A stretch of DNA of 64,000 bases from Pseudomonas parafulva NBRC 16636 = DSM 17004. Lineage in GTDB: Bacteria; Pseudomonadota; Gammaproteobacteria; Pseudomonadales; Pseudomonadaceae. The DNA is taken from positions 1 through 64,000 of the forward strand of contig NZ_BBIU01000004.1 in the NCBI RefSeq assembly GCF_000730645.1, in the 5' to 3' direction. A model generated the notes under the pieces. That model saw only the letters and a list, made by a program, of their open reading frames with translations, did not search any database and was not told where the DNA came from. This document shows positions 1 to 12,170 of the stretch, piece after piece. Position numbers and translations under genes: made by a program. Position 1 is the first letter of the stretch; the number at the start of each line of letters is the position of its first letter.

Positions 1-560
<560 letters not shown>

Positions 561-629
561 CCACGACAAAGCGCTTACCTGATCCCCGATGCTGTGCTCC
601 CGATTTCTGTGTGGAGCTCGCTCACCATC

Positions 630-986
630 ATGCGACCCGACGCCAAAGTCGAAAAAGTTTACCTCTATCCCAAGCCCGTCGACTTCCGAAAGTCCATCGA
701 TGGCCTGGCCGCGCTGGTCGAGCTCGATATCAAAGTGGTGGTGTTCGACCCGGTGCTTTTCGTCTTCCTCAACAAGCCGCGCAACCGCGTGAAGATCTTG
801 TACTGGGAACGCAACGGCTTCTGCCTCTGGCTCAAACGCTTGGAGTCCGAACGTTTCAATACCTCGCCCGATGTCACTGACGAAGTCATTGTCCTGACCG
901 TCCAGGAACTGAACTGGCTGCTCGACGGTTTCGATCTCTGGCGTAACCGTCCGCATCAGGTTTTGACCCCTCGCTTCGTTGCCTGA
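630..986 (+). CDS. tnpB: IS66-family accessory protein TnpB
   Basis: This 118-residue protein carries the IS66 Orf2 signature: VYLYPKPVDFRKSIDGLAALV near the N-terminus and the FLNKPRNRVKILYWERNGFCLWLKRLE core. TnpB is required for IS66 transposition but its biochemical role is unsettled. The ATG at 630 is preferred over an upstream start at 594 because family members begin with MRPDAKVEK or a similar sequence. It is followed after 18 bp by tnpC. The usual tnpA gene is absent from the 70 bp upstream, which fits truncation of the left part of the element. Confidence 0.88.
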   Translation: MRPDAKVEKVYLYPKPVDFRKSIDGLAALVELDIKVVVFDPVLFVFLNKPRNRVKILYWERNGFCLWLKRLESERFNTSPDVTDEVIVLTVQELNWLLDGFDLWRNRPHQVLTPRFVA

Positions 987-1004
987 TTCGGTATAATCCG
1001 TGGC

Positions 1005-2537
1005 ATGATTTCCATGCCCGAAACCCTCCCTGACGATCCTGTTCTGCTCAAGCAATTGCTCGAGCAGATGATCAGCGAGCGCGCATCGGACAAGGGCAAG
1101 ATCGTTCATCTCGAAGAGGAAGTTACGCTGTTGCGCCAGCGCCTGTTCGGGCGCAAGACCGAGCAGACAGGCGATGCGGCGACGCCACAGTTGCCGCTCT
1201 TCGACGAAGCGGAAAGCCTGGCAGAACCCTTGGATGAGGCCGGCGACGAAGAAGTCGTTGCACCGACCAAGCGCCGTGGTAAACGCAAACCACTGCCGGC
1301 TGATTTGCCGCGTATCGAGGTTGTCCACGAACTGCCCGAGCATGAGCTGACGTGCGCTTGTGGCTGCCGCAAACATGCCATTGGTGAAGAGGTCAGCGAA
1401 CAGCTTGAAATCGTCCCGATGCAGATTCGCGTCATCAAACATGTTCGCAAGGTGTATGGCTGCCGCGACTGCGAGTCAGCGCCCGTAACGGCGGAAAAGC
1501 CTGCCCAGGTGATCGAGAAGAGCATGGCTAGCCCAAGTGTGCTGGCCATGCTGCTCACCACCAAATATGTCGACGGCTTACCGCTTCATCGCTTCGAAAA
1601 AGTGTTGGGGCGCCACGGTATCGATATCCCGCGCCAAACCCTGGCACGCTGGGTGATTCAATGCAGCGAGCACTTCCAACCGCTGCTGAATCTGATGCGC
1701 GAAAGCCTGTTGAGCAGTTGGATCATCCACTGTGATGAAACACGTGTGCAGGTGTTGAAAGAGCCTGGTCGTGAGCCCAGTAGCCAATCCTGGATGTGGG
1801 TACAAACCGGCGGCCCACCTGATCGGCCAGTGATCCTTTTCGACTACGCCTCCAGCCGAGCGCAGGAGGTGCCGACGCGCCTGCTGGATGGCTATCGCGG
1901 CTATGTCATGACCGACGACTACGCCGGTTACAACGCGCTGGCTGCACAGGACGGCGTGGAGCGGTTGGGTTGCTGGGCGCACGCACGCCGCAAGTTCGTC
2001 GAAGCGCAGAAAGTGCAGCCCAAGGGTAAAACCGGGCGCGCAGACATCGCCCTGAATTTGATCAACAAGCTGTATGGCATCGAGCGCGACCTTAAGGACG
2101 GCAGCGATGAAGGTCGTAAGGCTGCCCGCATGGAGCGCAGCCTGCCATTGCTGGCTCAGCTGAAAAGCTGGGTAGAGAAAACGCAACTTCAGGTCACGAC
2201 GCAGAATGCCTTGGGCAAGGCCATCGGCTACTTGGCCAGCAACTGGAGCAAGTTGGAACGCTACATCGAGCATGGCTGCTTACCGATCGACAACAACGCA
2301 GCCGAGCGTGCGATCCGCCCGTTTGTCATCGGCAGAAAGAACTGGTTGTTCAGTGACACGCCCAGAGGGGCGACGGCCAGTGCGCAACTTTACAGCCTGG
2401 TCGAGACGGCCAAAGCCAACGGCCAAGAGCCCTATGCGTGGCTGCGCCACGCACTGGAACGCCTGCCGCAGGCGTCCTCCGTGGAAGACTACGAAGCGCT
2501 GCTGCCGTGGAATTGCACGCCTAAAGTACATAGTTAA
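1005..2537 (+). CDS. tnpC: IS66-family transposase TnpC
   Basis: A 510-residue transposase of normal length for the family. Domains in order are an N-terminal leucine-zipper-like coiled coil (about residues 10-50), a zinc-binding segment with [12 protein letters not shown] and YGCRDC, then the DDE transposase core ([24 protein letters not shown]; and the C-terminal [21 protein letters not shown] with the catalytic Glu). A C-terminal IS66 tail follows. The start [11 protein letters not shown] lies 18 bp after tnpB, consistent with translational coupling. The gene appears intact, so the element could still supply transposase even though its left end is not visible. Confidence 0.93.
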   Translation: MISMPETLPDDPVLLKQLLEQMISERASDKGKIVHLEEEVTLLRQRLFGRKTEQTGDAATPQLPLFDEAESLAEPLDEAGDEEVVAPTKRRGKRKPLPADLPRIEVVHELPEHELTCACGCRKHAIGEEVSEQLEIVPMQIRVIKHVRKVYGCRDCESAPVTAEKPAQVIEKSMASPSVLAMLLTTKYVDGLPLHRFEKVLGRHGIDIPRQTLARWVIQCSEHFQPLLNLMRESLLSSWIIHCDETRVQVLKEPGREPSSQSWMWVQTGGPPDRPVILFDYASSRAQEVPTRLLDGYRGYVMTDDYAGYNALAAQDGVERLGCWAHARRKFVEAQKVQPKGKTGRADIALNLINKLYGIERDLKDGSDEGRKAARMERSLPLLAQLKSWVEKTQLQVTTQNALGKAIGYLASNWSKLERYIEHGCLPIDNNAAERAIRPFVIGRKNWLFSDTPRGATASAQLYSLVETAKANGQEPYAWLRHALERLPQASSVEDYEALLPWNCTPKVHS

Positions 2538-2543
2538 GTGCTC

Positions 2544-2565
2544 CCCCATCGTGGGTCAGATGGGG
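2544..2565 (+). terminator. hairpin behind tnpC
   Basis: CCCCATC and GATGGGG form a perfect 7-bp stem around an 8-base loop just after the tnpC stop. No T-run follows, so it may act as an mRNA-stabilising or attenuating hairpin between tnpC and the passenger gene rather than as a full terminator. Confidence 0.4.
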
Positions 2566-2604
2566 CCTACGAAGCGCTTGAAGGACAAGAGCGGGGTAAC
2601 GACC

Positions 2605-2865
2605 ATGGAATACGACGAAAAACTGATTGAAGACGCAGTGCTTGCCTTGTTAGCAGCCTATAGTTCCGACAAAGGTAACGCGTGGAAAGGATTTGACTTC
2701 GAGATCATGAATCGACTGCATGAACGGGGTTTCATCAGTGATCCAGTTAATAGAAACAAATCCATCTGGTTGACGGCGGAGGGGCTGGAGCGAGGCCGAC
2801 AGCTAGCTGACCAGTGGTTCGGGTTAAAGACTCAAGCGGGGCAGGTGCCCGACTCGAATACCTGA
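2605..2865 (+). CDS. DUF6429 family protein (IS66 passenger)
   Basis: This 86-residue protein begins MEYDEKLIEDAVLALLAAY and contains the conserved block GNAWKGFDFEIMNRLHERGFI followed by a winged-helix-like tail (SIWLTAEGLERGRQLADQWFG). I recognise it as the DUF6429 family, often found just downstream of IS66 transposase genes. The LTAEG-type wing suggests a small DNA-binding or regulatory role, but no function is established. It lies 67 bp behind tnpC and inside the right terminus inferred at 2910, so it moves with the element. The ATG at 2605 was chosen because conservation starts there; the same frame is open far upstream inside tnpC, but that part is a shadow. Confidence 0.75.
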   Translation: MEYDEKLIEDAVLALLAAYSSDKGNAWKGFDFEIMNRLHERGFISDPVNRNKSIWLTAEGLERGRQLADQWFGLKTQAGQVPDSNT

Positions 2866-2910
2866 TTTCCCCATCCTTCGAGTAACGGGTGGGGTTTATG
2901 GATCGCTTAC

Positions 2911-3133
2911 TTTTTAACTCATAGAGGGATTCGGAAGAAAACTCACACTCACCATCGTAGCCATCTCTTGGACTGTACCGATCGTGCTTTTCGCTCAGGA
3001 TGCTTTGCACATCCTTGGCGATCTCTTCATCACATTCCAAGATCTCGCCAATGACCTCCACAACCGGCTCGCCTGTTCGGTCCCAGTTGTAGTCACTTTC
3101 TTTATCACGCAGCATTGCATACTCATAGAACTA
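2911..3133 (-). pseudogene. fragment of a RES-domain toxin gene (N-terminal HEPN/RES-NTD region)
   Basis: The minus strand reads FYEYAMLRDKESDYNWDRTGEPVVEV, then AKDVQSILSEKHDRY and a Glu/Phe-rich stretch ending SLYELK. This resembles the region that precedes the catalytic RES domain in RES-type NAD-degrading toxins (RxGexVvdvI...aedvrsyLsdrh...F...YE pattern). Similarity stops at base 2911, where the sequence turns into the GTAAGCG terminus of the IS66 element, so the RES catalytic part is lost. A TAG lies directly in front of the first similar residues and no N-terminal half is recognisable upstream. It is a dead remnant. The assignment is from memory of the family pattern. Confidence 0.5.
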
Positions 3134-3683
3134 TTTCCTGCTGTCGAGATGACCCCGCGATACCGAAGGTGAGTGAGCAACGTCTGTTTTATAGGAACTC
3201 CTTGCCCGGCTTTGCGATGACTTAGTGTTGAATGCCAAGCGACTAGCCTGCGTGGGCCGAGCATCATCCTTATGCTCGCCGCCAGTGATCATCAAGCGCT
3301 CCGTGATCTCCATTTCACCCAAGATGTCCGCTCCTCGTTCTCCAGCGCGTCTGTCCTAAGATGCTCCGAAGAGGCGACGAAAAAGCAAGACTGAGCCTGT
3401 GATCAAAGTATCTACAGCATATTGAGCGTCAAGCGGTCACCTAGTCACGTTCAACCACTGCGCGAAGGCCGTTCCAAGAGGTCAACAAGCTCCCAAGCTG
3501 CATCAGAATTTTCGTACCGCTAAATCATCCCCCAGCCTGCGATGAACTCGCACTGTACATACCCTCAGTACTCATTAACGTCAACATTGATTTCAGATCG
3601 ATATCGAACGGGCCTAGCATTCGACGACAAAGTCAAGGCACAATGCCATCCTCATCATTGTGAGATAAAGGTTTACTACTAAA
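3134..3683. other. gene-free stretch between RES remnant and DUF262 gene
   Basis: I see no convincing gene in these 550 bases. Short open frames on both strands lack family resemblance and ribosome sites. Base composition shifts from balanced to AT-rich towards 3600, marking the left border of the two-gene module. An AAAGG about 13 bases before the ATG at 3684 is the likely ribosome site of the following gene. Confidence 0.5.
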
Positions 3684-4829
3684 ATGAAGCTAGAGTCAAA
3701 AGATCCAATAATTAGGACCATAATTTCTCAAGTAGAAGAAAATGAGATTGATTTAGAGCCAGACTTCCAAAGAGGCGAAGTTTGGAACACCGCAAAAAAA
3801 CAGATGCTCATTGATACAATTTTAAGAAACTGGCAAATGCCCCCTGTATTTGTGGTATCTAGTGAAAACGGCTTAGACAAAGCAGTATTAGACGGCCATC
3901 AACGACTAACGTCAGTCATGGACTTCTACAACAACAAATATAAAGTTGATGGACTTATACAACCAATTAGCACCGAGATTGAGAGCTTACACAACCTCTA
4001 CTACAAAGATCTTCCCGAACAAATTAAAAAAAGGTTTCAAAACTACTCGATAAGAATGTTTGATATAACCGACTACAATGAGTCGGAACCATTTGAATTA
4101 TTTTTCCGGCTAAATCAAAGCGTAAAACTAACTTCAGCCGAAAGAAGGAACACTTTTTACGGAAAAGTTAGAGAACAGGTTAAGAAACTTGTTTTACTAA
4201 TGGAAGATCTAAATTATAGCCGAGACACTATTGGCTTTTCCAATACTCGCCTTTCCTATCACGACGTGATTGTTCGAGTAATGTTAGCGCTAGAGACAAA
4301 GTCATTATCTCGCAAAATGACTGATGCGGAAATTACTGATCGGTACCGGTCACATATTTCATTTAGCCATGACATCGAATCAAGAATTGCCACGTCACTG
4401 GAGCTACTAATAAATGCAATCCACAGAACAGGGAAGCTGAAACTAAGCAAACCTTCTTTATTTTCAATAATTGAATTTATATCTGAACACTCGAACAGCT
4501 TCACTCACATTGAGGTAGAAGCACTCCTAAATAAATACAAAAGCGCACTTTCATTAAGAGAGCAAATACTAAGTACTTCGTCAGTTTTGGATGCGTGGCT
4601 CCTAAAAGAATATACCTATCGCTTAAGCACCAGCGTCAACGATTCAAAATCTTTAATTATTCGAAGATTCTTCTTATATTACACAGCTTTCAACGCACAA
4701 ATTCTATCAAGCGCCATAACCAAGGACGTTCATGAAACTATTAGCGAGTTGAGCTTCAAGCTAAACGAACTCCAAACGGACGAAGCATACGATATCTTAA
4801 TAAATAATCACTGGGGTACTATCGCATGA
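3684..4829 (+). CDS. DUF262 domain protein, first gene of a two-gene putative defence module
   Basis: This 381-residue protein has an N-terminal DUF262 (ParB/sulfiredoxin-like) domain at about residues 10-190. The diagnostic motifs are PDFQRGEVW (26-34), LIDTILRNWQMPPVFV (42-57) and DGHQRLTSV (70-78). In GmrS, SspE and related phage-defence proteins the DGQQR-type motif belongs to a nucleotide-hydrolysing site. The C-terminal half is helical and unfamiliar. There is no HNH (DUF1524) nuclease, so this is not a GmrSD fusion. Its stop overlaps the start of the ATPase/TOPRIM gene (ATGA), implying co-translation. AT-rich codon use contrasts with the core genes, and IS elements lie on both sides, so it was probably acquired horizontally. 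The function is inferred only from family and context. Confidence 0.8.
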   Translation: MKLESKDPIIRTIISQVEENEIDLEPDFQRGEVWNTAKKQMLIDTILRNWQMPPVFVVSSENGLDKAVLDGHQRLTSVMDFYNNKYKVDGLIQPISTEIESLHNLYYKDLPEQIKKRFQNYSIRMFDITDYNESEPFELFFRLNQSVKLTSAERRNTFYGKVREQVKKLVLLMEDLNYSRDTIGFSNTRLSYHDVIVRVMLALETKSLSRKMTDAEITDRYRSHISFSHDIESRIATSLELLINAIHRTGKLKLSKPSLFSIIEFISEHSNSFTHIEVEALLNKYKSALSLREQILSTSSVLDAWLLKEYTYRLSTSVNDSKSLIIRRFFLYYTAFNAQILSSAITKDVHETISELSFKLNELQTDEAYDILINNHWGTIA

Positions 4830-6166
4830 AATTGGCATCACTAGGTGACATGCGAAGAAAATTAGTCTTTGCGAACCCCAATGAAGGCGCGACGCACGCT
4901 TTATGTACATCTGATGGAAGAGAGCTAAAGTTTCACTTGATAAATGCCTTTTGCGGGCTGAATGGCTCTGGAAAAACTAGGCTTTTGAAGTCAATAGAGA
5001 CTACTGAATCAATCTCTACATTAGACGGATTCGAAATACACAAACTTGACCCAAAATCGATTTATATTAGTCCGGCTGAATTGGTCTCGCAAAGCATAAG
5101 AAAAACAATCCAACTTAAGTCACAAGGAAGCTTTGATGATCTGATCCAGGCGTTTGAGCCCTTCGAATTTACACAAGGCCTGATTGACAGCGTCAATTAT
5201 ATAATCCACTCGAATTTTAAAAAAATATCTATCTTGACTCTAGAGAACACAGAGGGTCAGCATGCAAACGAGGAAGCAACCTTTCAGTACATTTTAGCTG
5301 AGAAAAACGATGGAACCTGGGACACTCTCAATCTCTCTCACGGAGAAATCTACGCGATACTTATCGTTTGGATTATGGCAACCGCTGAAGATCTCAACGT
5401 ATTTCTAATTGACGAGCCTGAAACTTTTCTCAGTCCTCTTGCCCAAACTAGACTTTCACATGTTTTCATCGAGTTTTCCGCCAGCTCGAAAAAAAACAAC
5501 ATTCAAGTCATTACTGCCACCCACTCTCCTTATATACTAGATGCGATTGGATATGACCACTCATTCACAGTGAGTAAAGGCGGAGGAAAGCTGAGTATTG
5601 AACGAGCGAACAAATCTATTCTCAACAATATCGGCATAACGCACGAGCAAAAAAAAATCTTGCTCGTTGAAGATGCTAAGGCTAAATTTGTTTTAGAGTC
5701 TATTCTTGATAATTTCCTTCCTGCATGGAAGCATGACACAATCGTCTTTTCTTGCAAAAATGGGGAATCTGATCTTTCCGAAATATATAGCCGCATTATC
5801 GACAAAGGCGATAGTAAAATATTCCTAATTTATGATGCCGACATCACTGAAAAAGGAATTACATTTAATGCCGATGAAAAAAAATATTCATTAGTTCTCC
5901 CTGGAAAAAAAGCGCCCGAAGAAGATTTAATTGAGGCTGTAAGCTCATCGCTAGCAGAGTTTCTTGAGGCCTTCCCTGAGCGCTTAAGGAGAAAAGTCCA
6001 AGACAACCTAGAATCTGTTAACGGCACTAATCATCATGACTACTTTGTTGAACTATCCAAAAGGTCGGGGGTTCATGAATTCCTGATACTTCAGTGCGCA
6101 TTCCAAGTTTGGCTCAACAAACATAGTGAAGCATGCGCTTCCTTAATAGAAAAGATCCAGTATTAG
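4826..6166 (+). CDS. OLD-like AAA/ABC ATPase with C-terminal TOPRIM domain
   Basis: This 446-residue protein combines an ABC/SMC-type ATPase with a TOPRIM nuclease domain, as in OLD-family overcoming-lysogenisation-defect nucleases. Walker A is GLNGSGKT (44-51), the signature-like NLSHGE lies near 170, Walker B NVFLIDEPE near 191-199, and the switch histidine in ATHSPYILDA near 230. The TOPRIM part starts near 278 with LLVEDAKAKFVLE (catalytic Glu) and has IYDAD near 334 (Asp pair). It is shorter than classical OLD proteins and close in layout to ATPase/TOPRIM fusions of PARIS type. It overlaps the DUF262 gene by four bases. The likely role is ATP-gated nucleic-acid cleavage in phage or plasmid exclusion, which is an inference. 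Confidence 0.8.
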   Translation: MKLASLGDMRRKLVFANPNEGATHALCTSDGRELKFHLINAFCGLNGSGKTRLLKSIETTESISTLDGFEIHKLDPKSIYISPAELVSQSIRKTIQLKSQGSFDDLIQAFEPFEFTQGLIDSVNYIIHSNFKKISILTLENTEGQHANEEATFQYILAEKNDGTWDTLNLSHGEIYAILIVWIMATAEDLNVFLIDEPETFLSPLAQTRLSHVFIEFSASSKKNNIQVITATHSPYILDAIGYDHSFTVSKGGGKLSIERANKSILNNIGITHEQKKILLVEDAKAKFVLESILDNFLPAWKHDTIVFSCKNGESDLSEIYSRIIDKGDSKIFLIYDADITEKGITFNADEKKYSLVLPGKKAPEEDLIEAVSSSLAEFLEAFPERLRRKVQDNLESVNGTNHHDYFVELSKRSGVHEFLILQCAFQVWLNKHSEACASLIEKIQY

Positions 6167-6217
6167 CCATCTTTACTAGCTGCATTAAATACTGACCATT
6201 TTTCAGAAAAAACGATG

Positions 6218-6242
6218 CTCAAGTCCCAAACTGGGACTTGAG
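6218..6242 (+). terminator. perfect 11-bp hairpin behind the ATPase gene
   Basis: CTCAAGTCCCA and TGGGACTTGAG form a perfect 11-bp stem with a three-base AAC loop, 51 bases after the ATPase stop. The following bases (GATTATCT) give only a weak T-run, so termination is possible but an operator or RNA element is not excluded. Confidence 0.45.
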
Positions 6243-6391
6243 GATTATCTAAATAGGTCCATTGGCATCCTTCTCATTGCCTTAGCTATTAGGCGTGGAC
6301 AGGCGCCCATGCGGCATCTGGGTCACTGCCGTGAGTGGTCCACCACAGAAGGTAGTCAACCAATTTCTTGCTTCGAGACCATACGTATTGT

Positions 6392-6418
6392 GATCGTGTC
6401 CCAGGAAGTGGTGTAACT
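6392..6418 (+). repeat. IS256 left terminal inverted repeat
   Basis: Reads GATCGTGTCCCAGG then AAGTGGTGTAACT. It matches the reverse complement of 7746-7772 at 25 of 27 positions. Confidence 0.88.
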
Positions 6419-6448
6419 CATCATGGCTCTGGCCACTGAGTTTGCCGT

Positions 6449-7645
6449 TTAGTTGATCACGGCCGACAGCTTGGCCTGTGGATTATCGCTGACGGATTCA
6501 AAGGCCTCCAACTGCATATATCGCCGTTGCAGGCACCACTCGTCGTTCTGCTCCAGCAGCATCGCCCCTACCAGCCTTGTGATCGCAGGATCGTTGGCGA
6601 AGATGCCCACGACGTCGGTGCGGCGCTTGATCTCTGCGTTGAGCCGCTCCAGTGGATTGGTGCTGTGCAGTTGCTGTCGATGCGCTTTGGGAAACGCCAT
6701 GTGCGCCAGCACCTCGTCCTCGCACCCGTCCATGAGTGTTGCGATCTTGGGGTACTTTTCGCGCAGTTGGTCTGCAACCAAGAGCCACTGTTGGTGGCAT
6801 TCAGCGCGGCTATCCTGGGCGAAAACCGTGCGCAGAAGTGCCGCTACCATGGTGCGCTGGCCCTTGCCGACATGGGCCATGGCGTTGCGCATGAAATGCA
6901 CGCGGCAGCGCTGCCAGGTCGCGTTGAAGACCTTGGAAACCGCAGCCTTCAAACCCTCGTGGGCATCGGAGATGACCAACTTCACGCCACGCAGGCCCCG
7001 CCGCATAAGGCTTCGCAGGAAGTCCGTCCAGAACGGCTCGGCCTCCGACGGCCCAACCCGCATGCCCAAGACTTCGCGGCCACCATCAGTGTTCACGGCC
7101 ACGGCAATTATTACGGCGACCGAGACGATGCGCCCGGCCTCCCGCACCTTGACGTACGTGGCGTCGATCCACAGGTAAGGCCAGTCGCCTTCCAAAGGGC
7201 GATCAAGGAAGGCGTGGACGCGTTCATCGATCTCGCCAGCCAGCCGTGACACCTGGCTCTTGGAAATGCCGGTCATGCCCATGGCCTTGACCAGCTCGTC
7301 CACCGAACGCGTTGAAACGCCCTGGATATAGGCTTCCTGGATCACCGCCGCCATGGCCTGCTCGGCAGTACGACGAGGCTCAAGAAAGCCGGGGAAATAG
7401 CTGCCCTGACGCAGTTTCGGGATCTTTAGATCGACATCGCCAGCGCGGGTTTGCCAGAGGCGATCCCGGTAGCCGTTGCGGCTGTTGATCCGGTCAGGGC
7501 TTTTAACGTCGAAGCCGGCGCCGCACAGGCTTTCGACATCGAATTCCATCATGCGTTGGGCAACGAACTGGATCATTTGCTTAAGCAGATCAGCGTCTGC
7601 CCCTTTCTCAACCAACTCGGTCAGTGCGATAGTGGGCTTGGTCAT
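6449..7645 (-). CDS. IS256-family (mutator-type) transposase
   Basis: A 398-residue transposase of full family length. Features in order are an N-terminal helical domain, [29 protein letters not shown] (DNA-binding part), the [15 protein letters not shown] and SKSQVSRL helix-turn-helix region, the first catalytic Asp in [12 protein letters not shown], the second Asp in [13 protein letters not shown], the CRVHFMRN mutator signature, and the catalytic Glu in [20 protein letters not shown]. It mobilises the element between the repeats at 6392 and 7772. It is transcribed towards the defence-like pair and shows no frameshift. Confidence 0.93.
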   Translation of the reverse strand: MTKPTIALTELVEKGADADLLKQMIQFVAQRMMEFDVESLCGAGFDVKSPDRINSRNGYRDRLWQTRAGDVDLKIPKLRQGSYFPGFLEPRRTAEQAMAAVIQEAYIQGVSTRSVDELVKAMGMTGISKSQVSRLAGEIDERVHAFLDRPLEGDWPYLWIDATYVKVREAGRIVSVAVIIAVAVNTDGGREVLGMRVGPSEAEPFWTDFLRSLMRRGLRGVKLVISDAHEGLKAAVSKVFNATWQRCRVHFMRNAMAHVGKGQRTMVAALLRTVFAQDSRAECHQQWLLVADQLREKYPKIATLMDGCEDEVLAHMAFPKAHRQQLHSTNPLERLNAEIKRRTDVVGIFANDPAITRLVGAMLLEQNDEWCLQRRYMQLEAFESVSDNPQAKLSAVIN

Positions 7646-7745
7646 CGTGGTTTCCCTGGTGAGTGTTAGGTCTTCGCAAACTCAACGTTAGCCAAGAACC
7701 ACGATGACCACTCTCTTTCGCCCACAGGGCGCCTTCGGTTGGTTC

Positions 7746-7772
7746 AGTTACACCACTTCTCGGGACACGATC
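7746..7772 (-). repeat. IS256 right terminal inverted repeat
   Basis: On the minus strand it reads GATCGTGTCCCGAG then AAGTGGTGTAACT, the partner of the repeat at 6392-6418. It lies about 100 bp upstream of the transposase start, leaving room for the transposase promoter. Confidence 0.88.
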
Positions 7773-8514
7773 GTTAGACCGACGTGTGACTACCTTTCTC
7801 ACCGTCATGAAACACCTCCAAAAATCTCGAAACGAGCGCCGCTGCGCCAAAAATCAGAGACGCAGGGCAGGTTAAGGGAGGCCTTTCGACAGGCAACACT
7901 ATGCCGTCGAGTGGCCTCGCTAAGTTCGAAAAGATGGGAGAGGATTGACAGGGGCTTCGAAAAAGCAGACATTGCGGTTTCTCACGTCGCAAGTCCGTTT
8001 CGCTAAGCGCGGTCAGAACCTCTCGGTTTTGGTCGCGTTTTTCTACATTTGAGCCCCTTTTTCTGCTGGAAGGGCCTGGATTTCATGACTGATCGGAATT
8101 TCCAGAGAACGGCTTGATCTATTTCTTTCTAAGCAAGATGCTTGTCACTGCACCAGCAATTTCGATTTGATCTTAGGTTTTAGCTTCAAATGTCTGATTG
8201 GCGCAGACATCCAATCGGGAAGCCAAAAAATCCGGTCATAGATCTTATTCCAACACTCCATTGAAATCTACATTTAATCCAAATGGCCATTTTGAAGTTT
8301 CTTACAGTTTCCTGTTATCTGTATTGAATCAATACAAGTAGATTTAAATAATCTGTTTTATCTGTTGCTGCGAACTTATACAAACTTGCTGGATTGCTAC
8401 TTCCATCTAGATCGATTCGCCGAGCCCTTCGGCCTGATCTTCCTTTCCAAATCCATAGGCACGCGACCGGACCCAGACGAGCCGTTGGAGGAGGGTGGAC
8501 GCAGGAATTTGAAT
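7773..8514. other. gene-free, AT-rich, palindrome-rich region downstream of gyrB
   Basis: No credible gene is present. Several symmetrical elements stand out. ATGTCTG/CAGACAT (8190-8210) interlocks with ATTGG/CCAAT (8197-8215), so two hairpins exclude each other. TGTATTG/CAATACA (8320-8336) surrounds AAT. AGATT/AATCT (8341-8355) follows. A short open frame beginning near 8365 runs into the 3' end of gyrB and has no family resemblance. The stretch is the junction between core and accessory DNA. Confidence 0.5.
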
Positions 8515-8541
8515 CAAAAAAAGCCCGCTAAAGCGGGCTTG
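8515..8541 (-). terminator. intrinsic terminator of the dnaA-dnaN-recF-gyrB cluster
   Basis: On the minus strand AAGCCCGC TTT(A) GCGGGCTT is followed by a run of seven T. It lies about 85 bases behind the gyrB stop and ends the leftward replication operon. Confidence 0.88.
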
Positions 8542-8626
8542 ATGGTGACCAGCGGAGACCAAGGTTTGGGCCCGGCCGGTCAACTATTTGTGAAAACGTG
8601 CAACTATTCTGTGAATCTACACCCGA

Positions 8627-12155
<3,529 letters not shown>

Positions 12156-12170
12156 GTCGCCTGCTACGGG

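Larger units (their letters stand above)
570..2910 (+). mobile_element. IS66-family element with DUF6429 passenger, left end missing
   Basis: The element contains tnpB, tnpC and a DUF6429 gene. The right end is placed at 2910 because the minus strand from there begins GTAAGCGATCC, the GTAAGCG-type terminus typical of IS66 elements, and because homology of the disrupted RES gene stops exactly at this base. No matching left terminus and no tnpA are found between the IS3 remnant and tnpB. The left part is therefore either deleted or lies beyond the IS3 element, which would then be nested inside the IS66 element. The 8-bp target duplication cannot be tested because the left flank is not visible. 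The start coordinate is only the edge of the IS3 remnant. Confidence 0.7.
6392..7772 (-). mobile_element. complete IS256-family insertion sequence
   Basis: A single transposase gene is bounded by 27-bp inverted repeats that differ at two positions: GATCGTGTCCC...GTGGTGTAACT at 6392-6418 and its reverse complement at 7746-7772. Size (1381 bp), single minus-strand gene and repeat layout fit IS256. I could not find an identical 8-9 bp flanking duplication, so one flank may have been rearranged after insertion. Confidence 0.88.

Noticed and set aside
569..2579. AAGCGCTT at 569-576 and 2572-2579 as an 8-bp target duplication of IS66
   Set aside because: The inner flanks are not inverted repeats of each other, and a better right terminus (GTAAGCG) lies at 2910. 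The sequence is a short palindrome that can recur by chance.
2995..3322. Small minus-strand frames upstream of the RES remnant
   Set aside because: They overlap each other in different frames, lack ribosome sites and do not supply the missing RES N-terminus.
3684..6166. Module as a classical type IV restriction system (GmrSD) or Gabija
   Set aside because: No HNH/DUF1524 nuclease follows the DUF262 domain, and no UvrD-like helicase gene accompanies the ATPase/TOPRIM protein.
8190..8216. H-type RNA pseudoknot from the interlocking repeats
   Set aside because: The connecting loops would be 0, 2 and 0 bases, which cannot span the stems; alternative hairpins are more plausible.
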